Position numbers and translations under genes: made by a program. From NCBI GenBank assembly GCA_963974105.1, contig CAXBBG010000001.1, positions 186,001 to 250,000 of the forward strand: a stretch of DNA of 64,000 nucleotides, read 5' to 3'. This DNA is from UBA2136 sp963974105 (GTDB lineage: Bacteria; Pseudomonadota; Alphaproteobacteria; UBA2136). Position 1 is the stretch's first letter. Every line of letters begins with the position of its first letter. Below are positions 16,873 through 26,694 of this stretch, in pieces. The notes below the pieces were generated by a model that was given only the letters and a program-made list of their open reading frames with translations, was not told the origin of the DNA and did not search any database.

Positions 16873-18006
16873 TTATTTAAGCATTTCTTTTAATATTATC
16901 AGTTTTTGAATATCGCTTGTGCCTTCATAAATACTGCACACACGTAAGTCACGGTAAATGCGTTCAATAGGGAAATCACATAAATAGCCGTAACCACCAT
17001 GGATTTGAATGGCGTCTCTTGCAATTTCTTCTGCCATTTCTGACGCATATAATTTGGCCATGCACGCTGCCTCAAGACAAGGCTTACCTTCGTCTTTAAG
17101 GTCGGCTGCGTCATAAACCATATGATCGGCTGCTTTGAGTTTTGTTTTCATTTCAACCAGTTTAAAGCCAACCGCTTGATGTTCAATAATAGCCTTGCCA
17201 AAAGTTTGGCGATCCTTGGCATAGCCTAAGGCTTCAACAAACGCCGCTCTTGCAAGCCCTAAGCTTTGAGCAGCAATGCTTAAGCGCCCATTTTCAAGAT
17301 TTGATAAAGCAATTTTATAACCATCACCTTCGGCACCCAGTAAGTTTTCTGCAGGCACTTTCATGTCTTCAAACACAAGTTGAGCGGTGTCGCTGCAATG
17401 TTGCCCCATTTTGTCTTCAATACGTGGGGCGCTGTAACCTTTGGTGTCGGTTTCAACAATAAAAGCACTTAAGCCTTTTTTACCTGCGGTTTTATCAGTC
17501 ACCGCAAAAACAATGGCAAGCTGACCGTTTTTACCCGACGTAATAAACTGTTTACTGCCGTTTATAACGTAAAAGTCACCTTCTTTTTTGGCGGTGGTTT
17601 TAATAGCCGAAGCGTCACTACCGGCCCCTGCTTCTGTAAGACCAAAAGCACCCACCCATGAGCTTGTAAGTTTTGGTAAATACTTTTCTTTTTGAGCTTG
17701 GTTTGCACAGCTCATCAGCACACTACACACCATTGCCTGCACGCACACAATAGTTGAAAGCCCGCCGTTGGCACGGGCAATATTTTCAATAGCAAGCCCT
17801 TGCGCTTTATAGTCTGCGCCCGCACCACCAAATTCTTCTGGCACAGTCATGCCCATGAGACCATGTGCAAAAAGGGCGTCAATTTCTTCCTTAGGAAAAG
17901 CCTTGTTTTTATCGCGTTCTTCCACGCGTGGTCTAACTTCATCGGCGCACAAATGCGCCACCATATCGGCAATAAGACCATGTTCTTCTTTAAACTGCAT
18001 TTTCAA
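16873..18006 (-). CDS. Acyl-CoA dehydrogenase, short/branched-chain type
   Basis: FAD enzyme introducing the alpha-beta double bond into an acyl-CoA, passing electrons to ETF. The 377-residue protein has the family signatures FGLTEAGAGSDASAIKTTA and the C-terminal QIHGGYGYLCDFPIERIYRDLRVCSIYEGTSDIQ, with the catalytic glutamate at E361 in YEGT, as in short-chain and butyryl-CoA enzymes. It lies between a thiolase and prpBCD in one operon. That context favours a substrate whose breakdown yields propionyl-CoA, such as 2-methylbutanoyl-CoA from isoleucine, but chain length cannot be read from sequence. Confidence 0.93.
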   Translation of the reverse strand: MKMQFKEEHGLIADMVAHLCADEVRPRVEERDKNKAFPKEEIDALFAHGLMGMTVPEEFGGAGADYKAQGLAIENIARANGGLSTIVCVQAMVCSVLMSCANQAQKEKYLPKLTSSWVGAFGLTEAGAGSDASAIKTTAKKEGDFYVINGSKQFITSGKNGQLAIVFAVTDKTAGKKGLSAFIVETDTKGYSAPRIEDKMGQHCSDTAQLVFEDMKVPAENLLGAEGDGYKIALSNLENGRLSIAAQSLGLARAAFVEALGYAKDRQTFGKAIIEHQAVGFKLVEMKTKLKAADHMVYDAADLKDEGKPCLEAACMAKLYASEMAEEIARDAIQIHGGYGYLCDFPIERIYRDLRVCSIYEGTSDIQKLIILKEMLK

Positions 18007-18011
18007 GTTCC

Positions 18012-19199
18012 TTATAAAATTTCAACGGCCACAGCCACGGCTTCACCGCCACCAATACATAAACTTGCAATACCCTTTGTACCGTTTACTTTCTTCAAAG
18101 CTGAAATAAGCGTGGTGATAATACGCGCACCAGAAGCACCAATAGGGTGACCAAGGGCACAAGCTCCGCCATGAATGTTCACTTTACTATGCGGCAGGTT
18201 TAAGTCCTTCATCGCTGCCATGGTCACCACGGCAAAAGCTTCGTTAATTTCGTACAAATCAACATCGTCGTCGCTCCACCCTGTTTTGGCGAATACTTTT
18301 TCTATCGCACCCACAGGTGCTGTTGTAAACCATGCTGGCTCGTGGGCATTGCTGGCATGCGCCACAATTTTTGCCACAGGCTTTAAACCACGTTTTTCAG
18401 CTTCTGACTGCTTCATCATTACAAGTGCAGCTGCACCGTCGCTGATAGAACTTGAATTGGCGGCGGTTACCGTACCGTCTTTTGCAAAAGCCGCACGTAG
18501 CTCTGGTATTTTTTCAACATTCGCTTTAAGGGGGGATTCGTCTGTGTCCACCACCGTAACACCTTTACGTGTTTCAAATTCTACAGGTGTTATCTCTTCT
18601 TTAAAGGCACCTTCTTCGATGGCTTTATTGGCACGGTTGACCGATCCTATAGCAAAGTCATCTTGTGCTTGACGGGTAAAACCATACTTAGCCGCCGTAG
18701 CTTCTGCAAAAACCCCCATAAGCTTACCTTTATCGTAAGCGTCTTCAAGGCCGTCTAAAAACATATGGTCTTTCACCTCACCGTGTCCCATGCGCATTCC
18801 AGAACGGGCGTTTGGCAATAAATATGGTGCATTTGTCATGCTTTCCATACCACCCGCCACCATCACCGTACTTGTACCTGCAAGCAATTGGTCATGTGCC
18901 ATCATCACAGCTTTCATACCGCTGCCGCACATTTTGTTAATGGTTGTGCAAGCCGTACTCAGCGGTAAACCTGCGCCAATGGCCGCTTGCCTTGCAGGCG
19001 CTTGCCCTAGCCCTGCTGGTAACACCAACCCCATAATCACTTCTTCAATATCTTTTGCTGTTAATCCGCTACGCGCAACCGCTGCTTCAATAGCAACACT
19101 TCCAAGCTTGGTAGAAGAAACATCCGACAAAGCACCTTGAAATGCCCCCATTGGTGTGCGCGCATAGTTTACAATAACAATTGGATCTTGGCTGGTCAT
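18012..19199 (-). CDS. Acetyl-CoA acetyltransferase (thiolase II type)
   Basis: Cleaves 3-ketoacyl-CoA, or condenses two acetyl-CoA. The 395-residue protein has the acylated cysteine C91 (NKMCGSGMKAV), H351 (GGACALGHPIGASGAR) and C381 (LCIGGGEAVA), all required residues. I chose the ATG at 19197-19199 because AAGGGA lies eight bases upstream; an in-frame TTG eight codons earlier lacks that. It is the first gene of the propionate operon. Cleavage of 2-methylacetoacetyl-CoA to acetyl-CoA and propionyl-CoA, matching prpBCD downstream, is the attractive inference; polyhydroxybutyrate or acetoacetate metabolism is the alternative. Confidence 0.93.
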   Translation of the reverse strand: MTSQDPIVIVNYARTPMGAFQGALSDVSSTKLGSVAIEAAVARSGLTAKDIEEVIMGLVLPAGLGQAPARQAAIGAGLPLSTACTTINKMCGSGMKAVMMAHDQLLAGTSTVMVAGGMESMTNAPYLLPNARSGMRMGHGEVKDHMFLDGLEDAYDKGKLMGVFAEATAAKYGFTRQAQDDFAIGSVNRANKAIEEGAFKEEITPVEFETRKGVTVVDTDESPLKANVEKIPELRAAFAKDGTVTAANSSSISDGAAALVMMKQSEAEKRGLKPVAKIVAHASNAHEPAWFTTAPVGAIEKVFAKTGWSDDDVDLYEINEAFAVVTMAAMKDLNLPHSKVNIHGGACALGHPIGASGARIITTLISALKKVNGTKGIASLCIGGGEAVAVAVEIL

Positions 19200-19319
19200 A
19201 GATGGTGTCCCTTTTTTATTCAATTTAACTTTAACTATTTTATTTTTTAGACACTATATTTTGTTCTTTTAAAAAGAATTTGTCTAGAGACTTGTAATTT
19301 ACGCAAATAAGGCTATTTT

Positions 19320-20528
19320 ATGCCTATGAGTAAAGATACACAAAATTTTGACACCATAATTATAGGCGCTGGCGGGGCTGGGCTTATGTGTGCCATTGAA
19401 TCGGGCAAGAAAAAACAACGCGTTTTGGTGCTTGACCATGCCGAAAAAATCGGTAAAAAAATTCTGATTTCGGGCGGTGGGCGTTGCAACTTTACCAACC
19501 ACGGCGCCAGCGCTGACCGTTATATTTCAAACAATAAGCATTTTTGCAAAAGTGCTTTTGCTCAATATACACAAGACGATTTTATAGCCCTTGTTAAAAA
19601 ACACGGCATTGCCTTCCACGAAAAAAAGTTAGGGCAACAATTTTGTGACGGTTCGGCTCAGCAAATTGTAGATATGCTTTTAAAGGAATGCGCCGACCAC
19701 AATGTACGTATTAGCCTTCATACGACCATTAACAAAGTATCAAAAGAAGACGATGGTTTATTTTACGTCAACTGTAACAGCGGGCAATACAAAGCCAAAA
19801 AACTGGTGATTGCCACAGGTGGTTTATCTATCCCTAAGATGGGCGCAACAAACTTTGGTCATAAAATAGCCGAACAGTTTGGCCTTGAAGTCACCCCTTT
19901 AACACCTGCGCTTGTGCCTTTTACATTCTCGACCAAAGACCTTGAACGTTACACCGACTTAAGCGGCATTAGCATTGATGCCGATGTAAGTTGTGGCAAG
20001 CGCAGTTTTAGAGAGAACATTTTAATTACCCACCGTGGAGTGAGTGGCCCTGCCATTTTGCAAATTTCTTCTTACTGGAAGGCAGGACAAGATATTAAAA
20101 TAAATATGCTGCCCGACCTTGACTGGTATGAATTCATATCGGAAAAGCGTGCAGAAAACCCAAAAACGGAACTTAAAACAATTTTAAGCGAAATTTTAGC
20201 CAAGCGTTTTGTGTCACGCCTATTTGAATGGGGCGACCTTGATAACAAACCGCTTGGACAAGTCAGCGACAAATACATTGCCGAAATAGAACGCTATTTC
20301 ACGCACTACACCATAAAACCCAATGGCACAGAAGGCTACCGCAAAGCCGAAGTTACCCTTGGTGGCGTTTCCACCAAAGAGCTCGACAGTAAAACACTGA
20401 TGTCTAAAAAGATTGAAAACTTATATTTCATTGGCGAAGTGGTCGACGTGACAGGTTGGCTTGGGGGGTATAACTTCCAATGGGCTTGGTCTTCTGGCTT
20501 TGCTTGTGGGAATGCAGCAAGCGTTTAA
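19320..20528 (+). CDS. YhiN/BaiN-family NAD(P)/FAD-dependent oxidoreductase
   Basis: A 402-residue flavoprotein of the HI0933/YhiN family: GAGGAGLMCAIESG Rossmann motif near the start, KKILISGGGRCNFTNHG, VIATGGLSIPKMGATNFGH, THRGVSGPAILQIS, and the C-terminal GEVVDVTGWLGGYNFQWAWSSG. The family's physiological role is uncertain; one clostridial member (BaiN) reduces bile-acid double bonds. It diverges from the thiolase operon across 120 bases and ends in its own terminator, so it is monocistronic. Confidence 0.9.
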   Translation: MPMSKDTQNFDTIIIGAGGAGLMCAIESGKKKQRVLVLDHAEKIGKKILISGGGRCNFTNHGASADRYISNNKHFCKSAFAQYTQDDFIALVKKHGIAFHEKKLGQQFCDGSAQQIVDMLLKECADHNVRISLHTTINKVSKEDDGLFYVNCNSGQYKAKKLVIATGGLSIPKMGATNFGHKIAEQFGLEVTPLTPALVPFTFSTKDLERYTDLSGISIDADVSCGKRSFRENILITHRGVSGPAILQISSYWKAGQDIKINMLPDLDWYEFISEKRAENPKTELKTILSEILAKRFVSRLFEWGDLDNKPLGQVSDKYIAEIERYFTHYTIKPNGTEGYRKAEVTLGGVSTKELDSKTLMSKKIENLYFIGEVVDVTGWLGGYNFQWAWSSGFACGNAASV

Positions 20529-20548
20529 TTGCTTTAGTATATTTATTT

Positions 20549-20574
20549 AAAGGCAGCTTTGGCTGCCTTTTTTT
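20549..20574 (+). terminator. Intrinsic terminator
   Basis: Stem GGCAGC/GCTGCC extended by A-T pairs, loop TTTG, seven T. It lies 20 bases after the flavoprotein stop. Confidence 0.88.
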
Positions 20575-20678
20575 GTTTTTGCTGTCAAAAAATAAAAAGC
20601 TTAACATGTTCAAACTTGGACAATTTATTTTAAATGTGCTTTCATATTGAGAACTTATATTTTTGAGGGGCTTAAATA

Positions 20679-23600
20679 ATGGCAAAAAAACAGGCAAGCA
20701 AACAATTGCTTCACGTTCAGCTAGACGACAAATATACAGCCAATGAAGGCACCGCTTTTATCACAGGCACACAAGCCTTGGTACGCCTGCCCCTTATGCG
20801 CCGTCAAGCCGACGTGGCCAACAACTTAAACACCGCTGGTTTTATTTCGGGCTATCGTGGCTCGCCCCTTGCACGACTTGACCAACAACTTTGGGCAGCC
20901 AACAACTTATTAAAAGAAAACCACATTACCTTCACATCAGGTATTAACGAAGAATTAGGTGCCACCGCCGTTTGGGGGAGTCAAATGAGCAACCTTTATG
21001 AAGGCGCCAAATATGACGGCGTTTTTGGTATGTGGTATGGCAAAGGCCCTGGTGTTGATAGAGCACTTGATTGTTTTAAGCATGCCCACGCAAATGGTAC
21101 GTCAAAAAACGGGGGCTACCTTGTCATTGTGGGCGACGACCATGCCTGCGTTTCAAGCACCCTTGGGCATCAAAGCGAGCAAGCCCTTGCTTCGGCTGAT
21201 ATTCCCACACTTTACCCCTCAAACATTCAAGAATATTTAGACTACGGCATGATGGGTTGGGACATGAGCCGTTACACAGGTGGTATTGTAGCCATGAAGT
21301 GTGTTAGCGAAATTGTTGAAAGTAGTGCGAGCGTTGTTTTAAACAAAACACCCAAAACAAAAGCACCTCAAACTTTTACAAAAAGTGAAGACCTTAATGT
21401 GCATTACCCAGACAACCGCTTTGACCAAGAAAAACGGTTGCTCGAAAAAACATCCGCTGCACAAGCATTTGCTTATGCCAATCAAATTGACAAAACCACC
21501 CACAAAAGTGACACAGCCAAAGTGGGTGTGATAACGGCAGGTAAGTCTTATCTTGATACTTTATCAGCACTAGAAGAGTTAGGTCTTGGCAAGGCCGAAC
21601 TCGAAAAACTCGGTGTACGTATTTATAAGGTCGGCATGGTTTGGCCGCTTGAACCAAAGGGCATTACAGAATTTTCCAAAGGCTTAGACCGTATTTTAGT
21701 GATAGAAGAAAAACGCCCTACCCTTGAAAAACAACTCAAAGAAATATTATTCGATGCAGGGTTGCAGCCAAGTGTGACAGGTAAACACGACTTAAACGGT
21801 TTTTACCAGCTGCCCATTCACAGCGAATTAAGCGTTGGGCAAATTGCCCGTGCGCTTATTAACCATTTAGGTATAGAAAAGTCGGGCTCTATTATTCAAA
21901 GTCGCCTTCAAACGCTCGAACACAAAGAACTTGAAGTAAAAGCACACACCAACAAAGCATTGCGTCTGCCTTTTTACTGTTCAGGGTGTCCGCACAATAC
22001 ATCTACAAAAGTACCTGTTGGTAGCCGCGGGCTTGCGGGTATTGGTTGCCATTTTATGGTGATGTGGATGAACCGTAACACCAATGTCTTCTCGCAAATG
22101 GGTGGCGAAGGTGTGCAGTGGCTTGGACAAGCACCGTTTACATCCGAAAAACATGTCTTTGCAAACTTAGGTGATGGCACCTACGAACATAGCGGTATTT
22201 TGGCTATCCGCGCGGCCGTTGCATCTAAGGTGAATATAACATACAAAATTTTATATAACGACGCTGTCGCTATGACGGGAGGACAACCCGTAGAAGGTGG
22301 TCCAAGTGTGAACCAAATTGCTTGGCAATTATATGGTGAAAATGTATCAAAAATTGTGGTTGTGAGCGACGATATTCAAAAATACAAAGAACCGTTTCCA
22401 CCACACGTAAGCGTTAAACACCGCGATGCCTTTGCAGACGTACAAGACCACCTGACAACAGTCAGCGGTACAACAGTTATTATTTATGACCAAACTTGCG
22501 CCGCTGAAAAACGTCGCCGCCGCAAACGTGGCCTTATGATAGACCCACCAAAACGCGTTTTTATTAACGACCTTGTGTGTGAAGGGTGTGGTGACTGTAG
22601 CGAACAGTCCAACTGCGTTTCTATTGAACCCAAAGAAACAGAATTTGGGCGCAAACGTCAAATCAACCAGTCAACCTGCAATAAAGACTATTCTTGTGTG
22701 AAAGGTTTTTGTCCAAGTTTTGTAACCATACACGGCGGTGAATTACGCAAAACTAAGGTAGACAGCGCCAAGCTTGAAAGTATTTTTAAAGACATACCAA
22801 ATGCCAAAGAAGCGCCTTTAGAAAAGCCTTTTAACATGGTTATTACAGGCATTGGCGGCACAGGGGTTATTACCATTGGTGCCATTTTAGGCATGGCCGC
22901 ACACACCGAAGGCAAAGGTGTTACCGTGCTTGACCAAACAGGACTTGCACAAAAAAATGGCGCGGTAGCAAGCCATGTCAAAATAGCAAAATCACCAAAC
23001 GATTTAAACAGCGTGCGTGTTTCAACCTCCAACACCGACCTTTTATTAGGCTGTGACATGGTGGTAAGTGCCAGTCACGATATTTTACCTTATTTAAGCA
23101 ATGTAAAAACCAATTCTATTATCAATAACCACATGGTTGCCACAGCAGAATTTACGCTGGACACCGAAACGTCGATGCATGAAAGCGCCATACAAAAAGA
23201 TATTCAAAAAGCATTAAACGCAGACTTAACGGACTATGTAAATGCCACAGAATTATCTACAAAACTGATGGGCGACAGCATTGCCACCAACATGTTTATG
23301 CTCGGTTATGCACTGCAAAAAGGGCTTATACCTGTAAGCATTGAGGCCGTTGAAAATGCGCTACGTATCAATAACGTTGCTGTGAACATGAACATACAGT
23401 CCCTTTCATGGGGACGCCTTATGGCGCATAACCCACAAAAGGTTTTAGATGTTTTAAAAGAACAAGAAAAACCAGTTGGAACCATTAAAATATCACAAAG
23501 CTTAAAGGACATTATTCAAACACGTTATGTATTTTTGCAGAGTTATCAAAACAAGCGTTACGCCGATAAATATAAGGAGCTTATTGATAACGTTAGCTCA

Positions 23601-24134
23601 TTAAACAACGATGAAATTAAAGAAGCTGTAGCTAAAAATTCCTTTAAACTTATGGCTTATAAAGACGAATATGAAGTGGCGAGGCTTTACACCGATAAAG
23701 CCTTCATGGAAAAGTTAAAACATGCATTTACAGGCGACTTCAAATTAGAATTTAACCTTGCCCCGCCTGTTTTTATTAAAAATAAAAATGGTAAGCCACC
23801 TAAGAAGGTAGCGTTTGGTGCGTGGATGATGTTTGTCTTTAAAGGACTCGCTAAACTTAAAATTTTACGTGGGACAAAATTTGATATTTTTGGTTATACG
23901 TCTGAGCGAAAACTAGAAAGACAATTGATCGATGAATATTTTGCGATGGTTAGCTACATTGCACAAAACCTCAACGAACAAAACACAAAATTGGCCATCG
24001 ATATACTTAATGTACCCACACATATTAAAGGCTATGGGCACATTAAGCAAAAAAACTTTTTAGCAGCAAAGGCTAAAGAACGCATGCTATTAGACGCCTT
24101 TAACCACGAAAAAAAGATAAGAAATAAGGAATAA
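20679..24134 (+). CDS. Indolepyruvate ferredoxin oxidoreductase family protein, fused alpha-gamma form
   Basis: A 1151-residue thiamine-diphosphate enzyme that oxidatively decarboxylates 2-oxo acids to acyl-CoA with a low-potential acceptor. Domains in order: pyrimidine-binding part (about 20-220, SGYRGSPLARLDQQL), a linker with the transketolase C-like part (280-400), the ThDP part (430-610, FANLGDGTYEHSG and AMTGGQP), an iron-sulfur segment (about 628-680; C-x2-C-x2-C-x5-C then C-x5-C-x4-C), the gamma 2-oxoacid domain (720-900, GIGGTGVITIGAIL) and a C-terminal helical domain. The ATG follows GAGG. Substrate could be aryl- or branched-chain 2-oxo acids. An acyl-CoA dehydrogenase begins four bases after its stop, supporting amino-acid degradation. 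Confidence 0.92.
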   Translation: MAKKQASKQLLHVQLDDKYTANEGTAFITGTQALVRLPLMRRQADVANNLNTAGFISGYRGSPLARLDQQLWAANNLLKENHITFTSGINEELGATAVWGSQMSNLYEGAKYDGVFGMWYGKGPGVDRALDCFKHAHANGTSKNGGYLVIVGDDHACVSSTLGHQSEQALASADIPTLYPSNIQEYLDYGMMGWDMSRYTGGIVAMKCVSEIVESSASVVLNKTPKTKAPQTFTKSEDLNVHYPDNRFDQEKRLLEKTSAAQAFAYANQIDKTTHKSDTAKVGVITAGKSYLDTLSALEELGLGKAELEKLGVRIYKVGMVWPLEPKGITEFSKGLDRILVIEEKRPTLEKQLKEILFDAGLQPSVTGKHDLNGFYQLPIHSELSVGQIARALINHLGIEKSGSIIQSRLQTLEHKELEVKAHTNKALRLPFYCSGCPHNTSTKVPVGSRGLAGIGCHFMVMWMNRNTNVFSQMGGEGVQWLGQAPFTSEKHVFANLGDGTYEHSGILAIRAAVASKVNITYKILYNDAVAMTGGQPVEGGPSVNQIAWQLYGENVSKIVVVSDDIQKYKEPFPPHVSVKHRDAFADVQDHLTTVSGTTVIIYDQTCAAEKRRRRKRGLMIDPPKRVFINDLVCEGCGDCSEQSNCVSIEPKETEFGRKRQINQSTCNKDYSCVKGFCPSFVTIHGGELRKTKVDSAKLESIFKDIPNAKEAPLEKPFNMVITGIGGTGVITIGAILGMAAHTEGKGVTVLDQTGLAQKNGAVASHVKIAKSPNDLNSVRVSTSNTDLLLGCDMVVSASHDILPYLSNVKTNSIINNHMVATAEFTLDTETSMHESAIQKDIQKALNADLTDYVNATELSTKLMGDSIATNMFMLGYALQKGLIPVSIEAVENALRINNVAVNMNIQSLSWGRLMAHNPQKVLDVLKEQEKPVGTIKISQSLKDIIQTRYVFLQSYQNKRYADKYKELIDNVSSLNNDEIKEAVAKNSFKLMAYKDEYEVARLYTDKAFMEKLKHAFTGDFKLEFNLAPPVFIKNKNGKPPKKVAFGAWMMFVFKGLAKLKILRGTKFDIFGYTSERKLERQLIDEYFAMVSYIAQNLNEQNTKLAIDILNVPTHIKGYGHIKQKNFLAAKAKERMLLDAFNHEKKIRNKE

Positions 24135-24138
24135 ATAT

Positions 24139-25287
24139 ATGGAACATTTGCTCAACGAAGATCACAAACTTTTACGTGACGCTGTACGTTCTTTTGCTGA
24201 AAGTGAAATTAAACCCATTGCCGCGAAGCTAGAAGACGCAGAAACTTTTAGCGAAGATTTGACCCGAAAAATGGGTGAAATGGGCTTATTAGGCATTTAT
24301 GTACCAACCGCATTTGGTGGGCACGGCATGGATACCCTTTCTTATGTAATTGCTATGGAAGAATTAGCCCGCGTTGACGGTTCGCAAGCCGCCACCGCTA
24401 CAGCGCATAATTCTCTTGGTTGCGGACCTTTAATCTATTTTGGTAGCGACGCTCAAAAGCAAAAATATTTACCAAGCCTTTGTACGGGTGAAAAGTTATG
24501 GTCATTTGGCCTCACAGAACCAAATGCTGGTTCGGACTCACGCGGGACACAAACAACCGCCAAAAAGGTAGGCAACAAATGGGTTATTAACGGTTCTAAA
24601 ATTTTTATTACAAATGCGTCTACACCTATGAACGCAGGCATTACCGTGCAGGCAAAAACTGGTGAAAAAGAAGATGGGGCACCTGAACTTACCTGCTTTA
24701 TTGTGGAAGCTGGTACAAAAGGGTTAAGCACGAAGCAAATGCATGAAAAACTGATGTGGCGCGCTTCAGACACGGCCGAAATTTATTTTGATGATGTTGA
24801 AGTGGGTGATGAACACATTCTTGGTAAAGTGGGTGAAGGATCGCAGCAAATGCTTAAAACACTCGACAGTGGTAAGCTTGGCATTGCAGCCATGGCTTTA
24901 GGCGCGGCGCAAGGTGCTTATGAAGCGGCCATTCATTACGCCAAAGAGCGTAAACAATTTGGGCATGCCATTGCAGATTTTCAAGGCATATCTTTCAAGC
25001 TTGCAGATATGGCCATGAAGATTGAACATGCCCGCACTTACCTTTACAGCGTTTGCACCTTGCGTGACCAACATGTGCGCTTTAGTAAAGAGGCGGCTAT
25101 GGCAAAACTATTCTGCACAGAAATGGCAGGTGAAGTCACCGATATGGCTATTCAAATTCATGGCGGCTATGGCTTAATGAAAGAATATCCTGTAGAGCGT
25201 TTCTGGCGTGATCAGCGCATTTTACAAATTGGCGAAGGTACATCAGAAGTGCAACGTATTGTGATTGCACGCAGTATTTTAAGTTAA
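24139..25287 (+). CDS. Acyl-CoA dehydrogenase
   Basis: A 382-residue FAD-dependent dehydrogenase with FGLTEPNAGSDSRGTQTTA, WVINGSKIFITNAS and the C-terminal QIHGGYGLMKEYPVERFWRD and IGEGTSEVQRIVIAR, placing the catalytic glutamate at E366. The GEGTSEVQ form is common in short- and medium-chain and isovaleryl-type members. It starts four bases after the oxidoreductase gene, so it likely acts on the acyl-CoA formed by that enzyme. It ends 16 bases before a large inverted repeat that separates it from the convergent sensor-like gene. Confidence 0.94.
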   Translation: MEHLLNEDHKLLRDAVRSFAESEIKPIAAKLEDAETFSEDLTRKMGEMGLLGIYVPTAFGGHGMDTLSYVIAMEELARVDGSQAATATAHNSLGCGPLIYFGSDAQKQKYLPSLCTGEKLWSFGLTEPNAGSDSRGTQTTAKKVGNKWVINGSKIFITNASTPMNAGITVQAKTGEKEDGAPELTCFIVEAGTKGLSTKQMHEKLMWRASDTAEIYFDDVEVGDEHILGKVGEGSQQMLKTLDSGKLGIAAMALGAAQGAYEAAIHYAKERKQFGHAIADFQGISFKLADMAMKIEHARTYLYSVCTLRDQHVRFSKEAAMAKLFCTEMAGEVTDMAIQIHGGYGLMKEYPVERFWRDQRILQIGEGTSEVQRIVIARSILS

Positions 25288-25302
25288 TTTTTTTCAAGCG
25301 GT

Positions 25303-25331
25303 ATCCAGTTACAAGTTCTATGTAACTGGAT
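25303..25331. repeat. Perfect inverted repeat between convergent genes, likely terminator
   Basis: ATCCAGTTAC (25303-25312) and GTAACTGGAT (25322-25331) form a perfect 10-bp stem with a nine-base loop, followed by TTTAAG. The T-run is short, so termination is probable but not certain. Confidence 0.6.
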
Positions 25332-25345
25332 TTAAGTAGACGTTA

Positions 25346-26575
25346 TCAATTTGGTGAATTATCTTTTTTATCAACTCTTTTATTACGCATATAATCTTCA
25401 ATTTTATGCGTAATAGAGGTAATTTCGTCTGCACTACCATCATATTCAAACCTTAAAGGCTTACCTTCCTCGGCCTTATCTAAAGAGCGGGAGATTTTTG
25501 CTAAACGATGTACAAAAAATGACGCAAAAAAAACAGAAACAATAAATGCCAATAAAAGAGAGAGTACCCACACCCATAAAAAGTACATTTTACTACGATT
25601 TAAAACGTTCATCCCAACGTTGTTCACCAATCCAATTTGGGCAAGAATCGTGTCCAATGGCGTCAAAGACGCTAATATTAAATTACCACTGCCAACAGGA
25701 GAAAACGCCCATAAATAATTTTGATCTTTAAAAGATGTTTTTAAAACAAGCACACGTTTTAATTCTAAAACCTCACGTTTTAACCTCTCAACAATAGCAA
25801 TTTTATTTTCCAAAACGTCTGGTAAAAACGGTATATTCCATAATAGCCTTGGTGAATTATAATCCCTTCTCTGACTGGCCATAACATTCACACTATTATC
25901 TTCAGAAATATTCAATAGAAAGCCTTCAATATTATTATTTCTAAGCAAGGCATTGCTTTGCACACCCTTAAGTGGCTTAGGAAAAATTTCCGGTAATTTA
26001 AAATGAATAGCACTCACGCCTAACACTTCCCCACTTTCTGATAAAATAGGAGATGCCATCACCAATTCTGGTTCAACCAAAACGCGGCCTATATTTTCAA
26101 CATAAACCAAAGGCATTTTACTGGTCATGACTTTTTGAAACCACGGCTTTTCTAAAGGGGGTTCGACAATATTTTCATGCATATATTTGGAATGAAAATA
26201 ATGTTCTCCAGACATCAACAATATTTCATGAAAAGCATCTAAAGATAAATCTACATCTCTTAAATGGTCCATGTGCAACCACAGTTTTTCTATTTGGTTT
26301 TTTTTATCAGATGAGGTGACAACCTCCATTGCCATTTTGCTTTGATATGAAGCAATTTTTTGTAGCGTATCAATTTTATGTTTTAAATAAACAGAGGCAT
26401 CAAAATTTATATTTTCAAACTCTCCATCTGTCCAATCTATCAGCGTATTATTTAAAAAATCGGTATATCGAAGAGTATATTCTTTTTGTAAATGAGCTTG
26501 CGCACCCCAAAGCGTTATAAGTGGCAGCGTCGCTAAAGTAAAAAAAGCCAGCAATATCTTTAAACGAATGGACAA
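25346..26575 (-). CDS. Cache-like sensor protein with HAMP domain and no output domain
   Basis: A 409-residue membrane protein: helix 1 at about residues 5-25, a long extracytoplasmic domain of about 300 residues with Cache-type content (WFQKVMTSKMPLVYVENIG, ELVMASPILSESGEVLGVSAIHF), helix 2 at about 332-356 (LWVWVLSLLLAFIVSVFF) and a HAMP-like linker (VHRLAKISRSLDKAEEGKPL). It stops some 45 residues later, without a kinase, GGDEF or methyl-accepting region. It may be a truncated receptor or one that signals through a partner. The next genes on either side are metabolic. The ATG follows AGGAGG-like CAAGTAAGGAGGTCAG at normal spacing. Confidence 0.75.
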   Translation of the reverse strand: MSIRLKILLAFFTLATLPLITLWGAQAHLQKEYTLRYTDFLNNTLIDWTDGEFENINFDASVYLKHKIDTLQKIASYQSKMAMEVVTSSDKKNQIEKLWLHMDHLRDVDLSLDAFHEILLMSGEHYFHSKYMHENIVEPPLEKPWFQKVMTSKMPLVYVENIGRVLVEPELVMASPILSESGEVLGVSAIHFKLPEIFPKPLKGVQSNALLRNNNIEGFLLNISEDNSVNVMASQRRDYNSPRLLWNIPFLPDVLENKIAIVERLKREVLELKRVLVLKTSFKDQNYLWAFSPVGSGNLILASLTPLDTILAQIGLVNNVGMNVLNRSKMYFLWVWVLSLLLAFIVSVFFASFFVHRLAKISRSLDKAEEGKPLRFEYDGSADEITSITHKIEDYMRNKRVDKKDNSPN

Positions 26576-26694
26576 GGCTGACCTCCTTACTTGATTATAA
26601 TAAATTTAAGGTTTTTAATAATTTATAAAGTTAAAACTTTGCGGTTCATACATAACAGCTTACGAGGCAAAGAAATAATGGTGCAATCAAAAAC

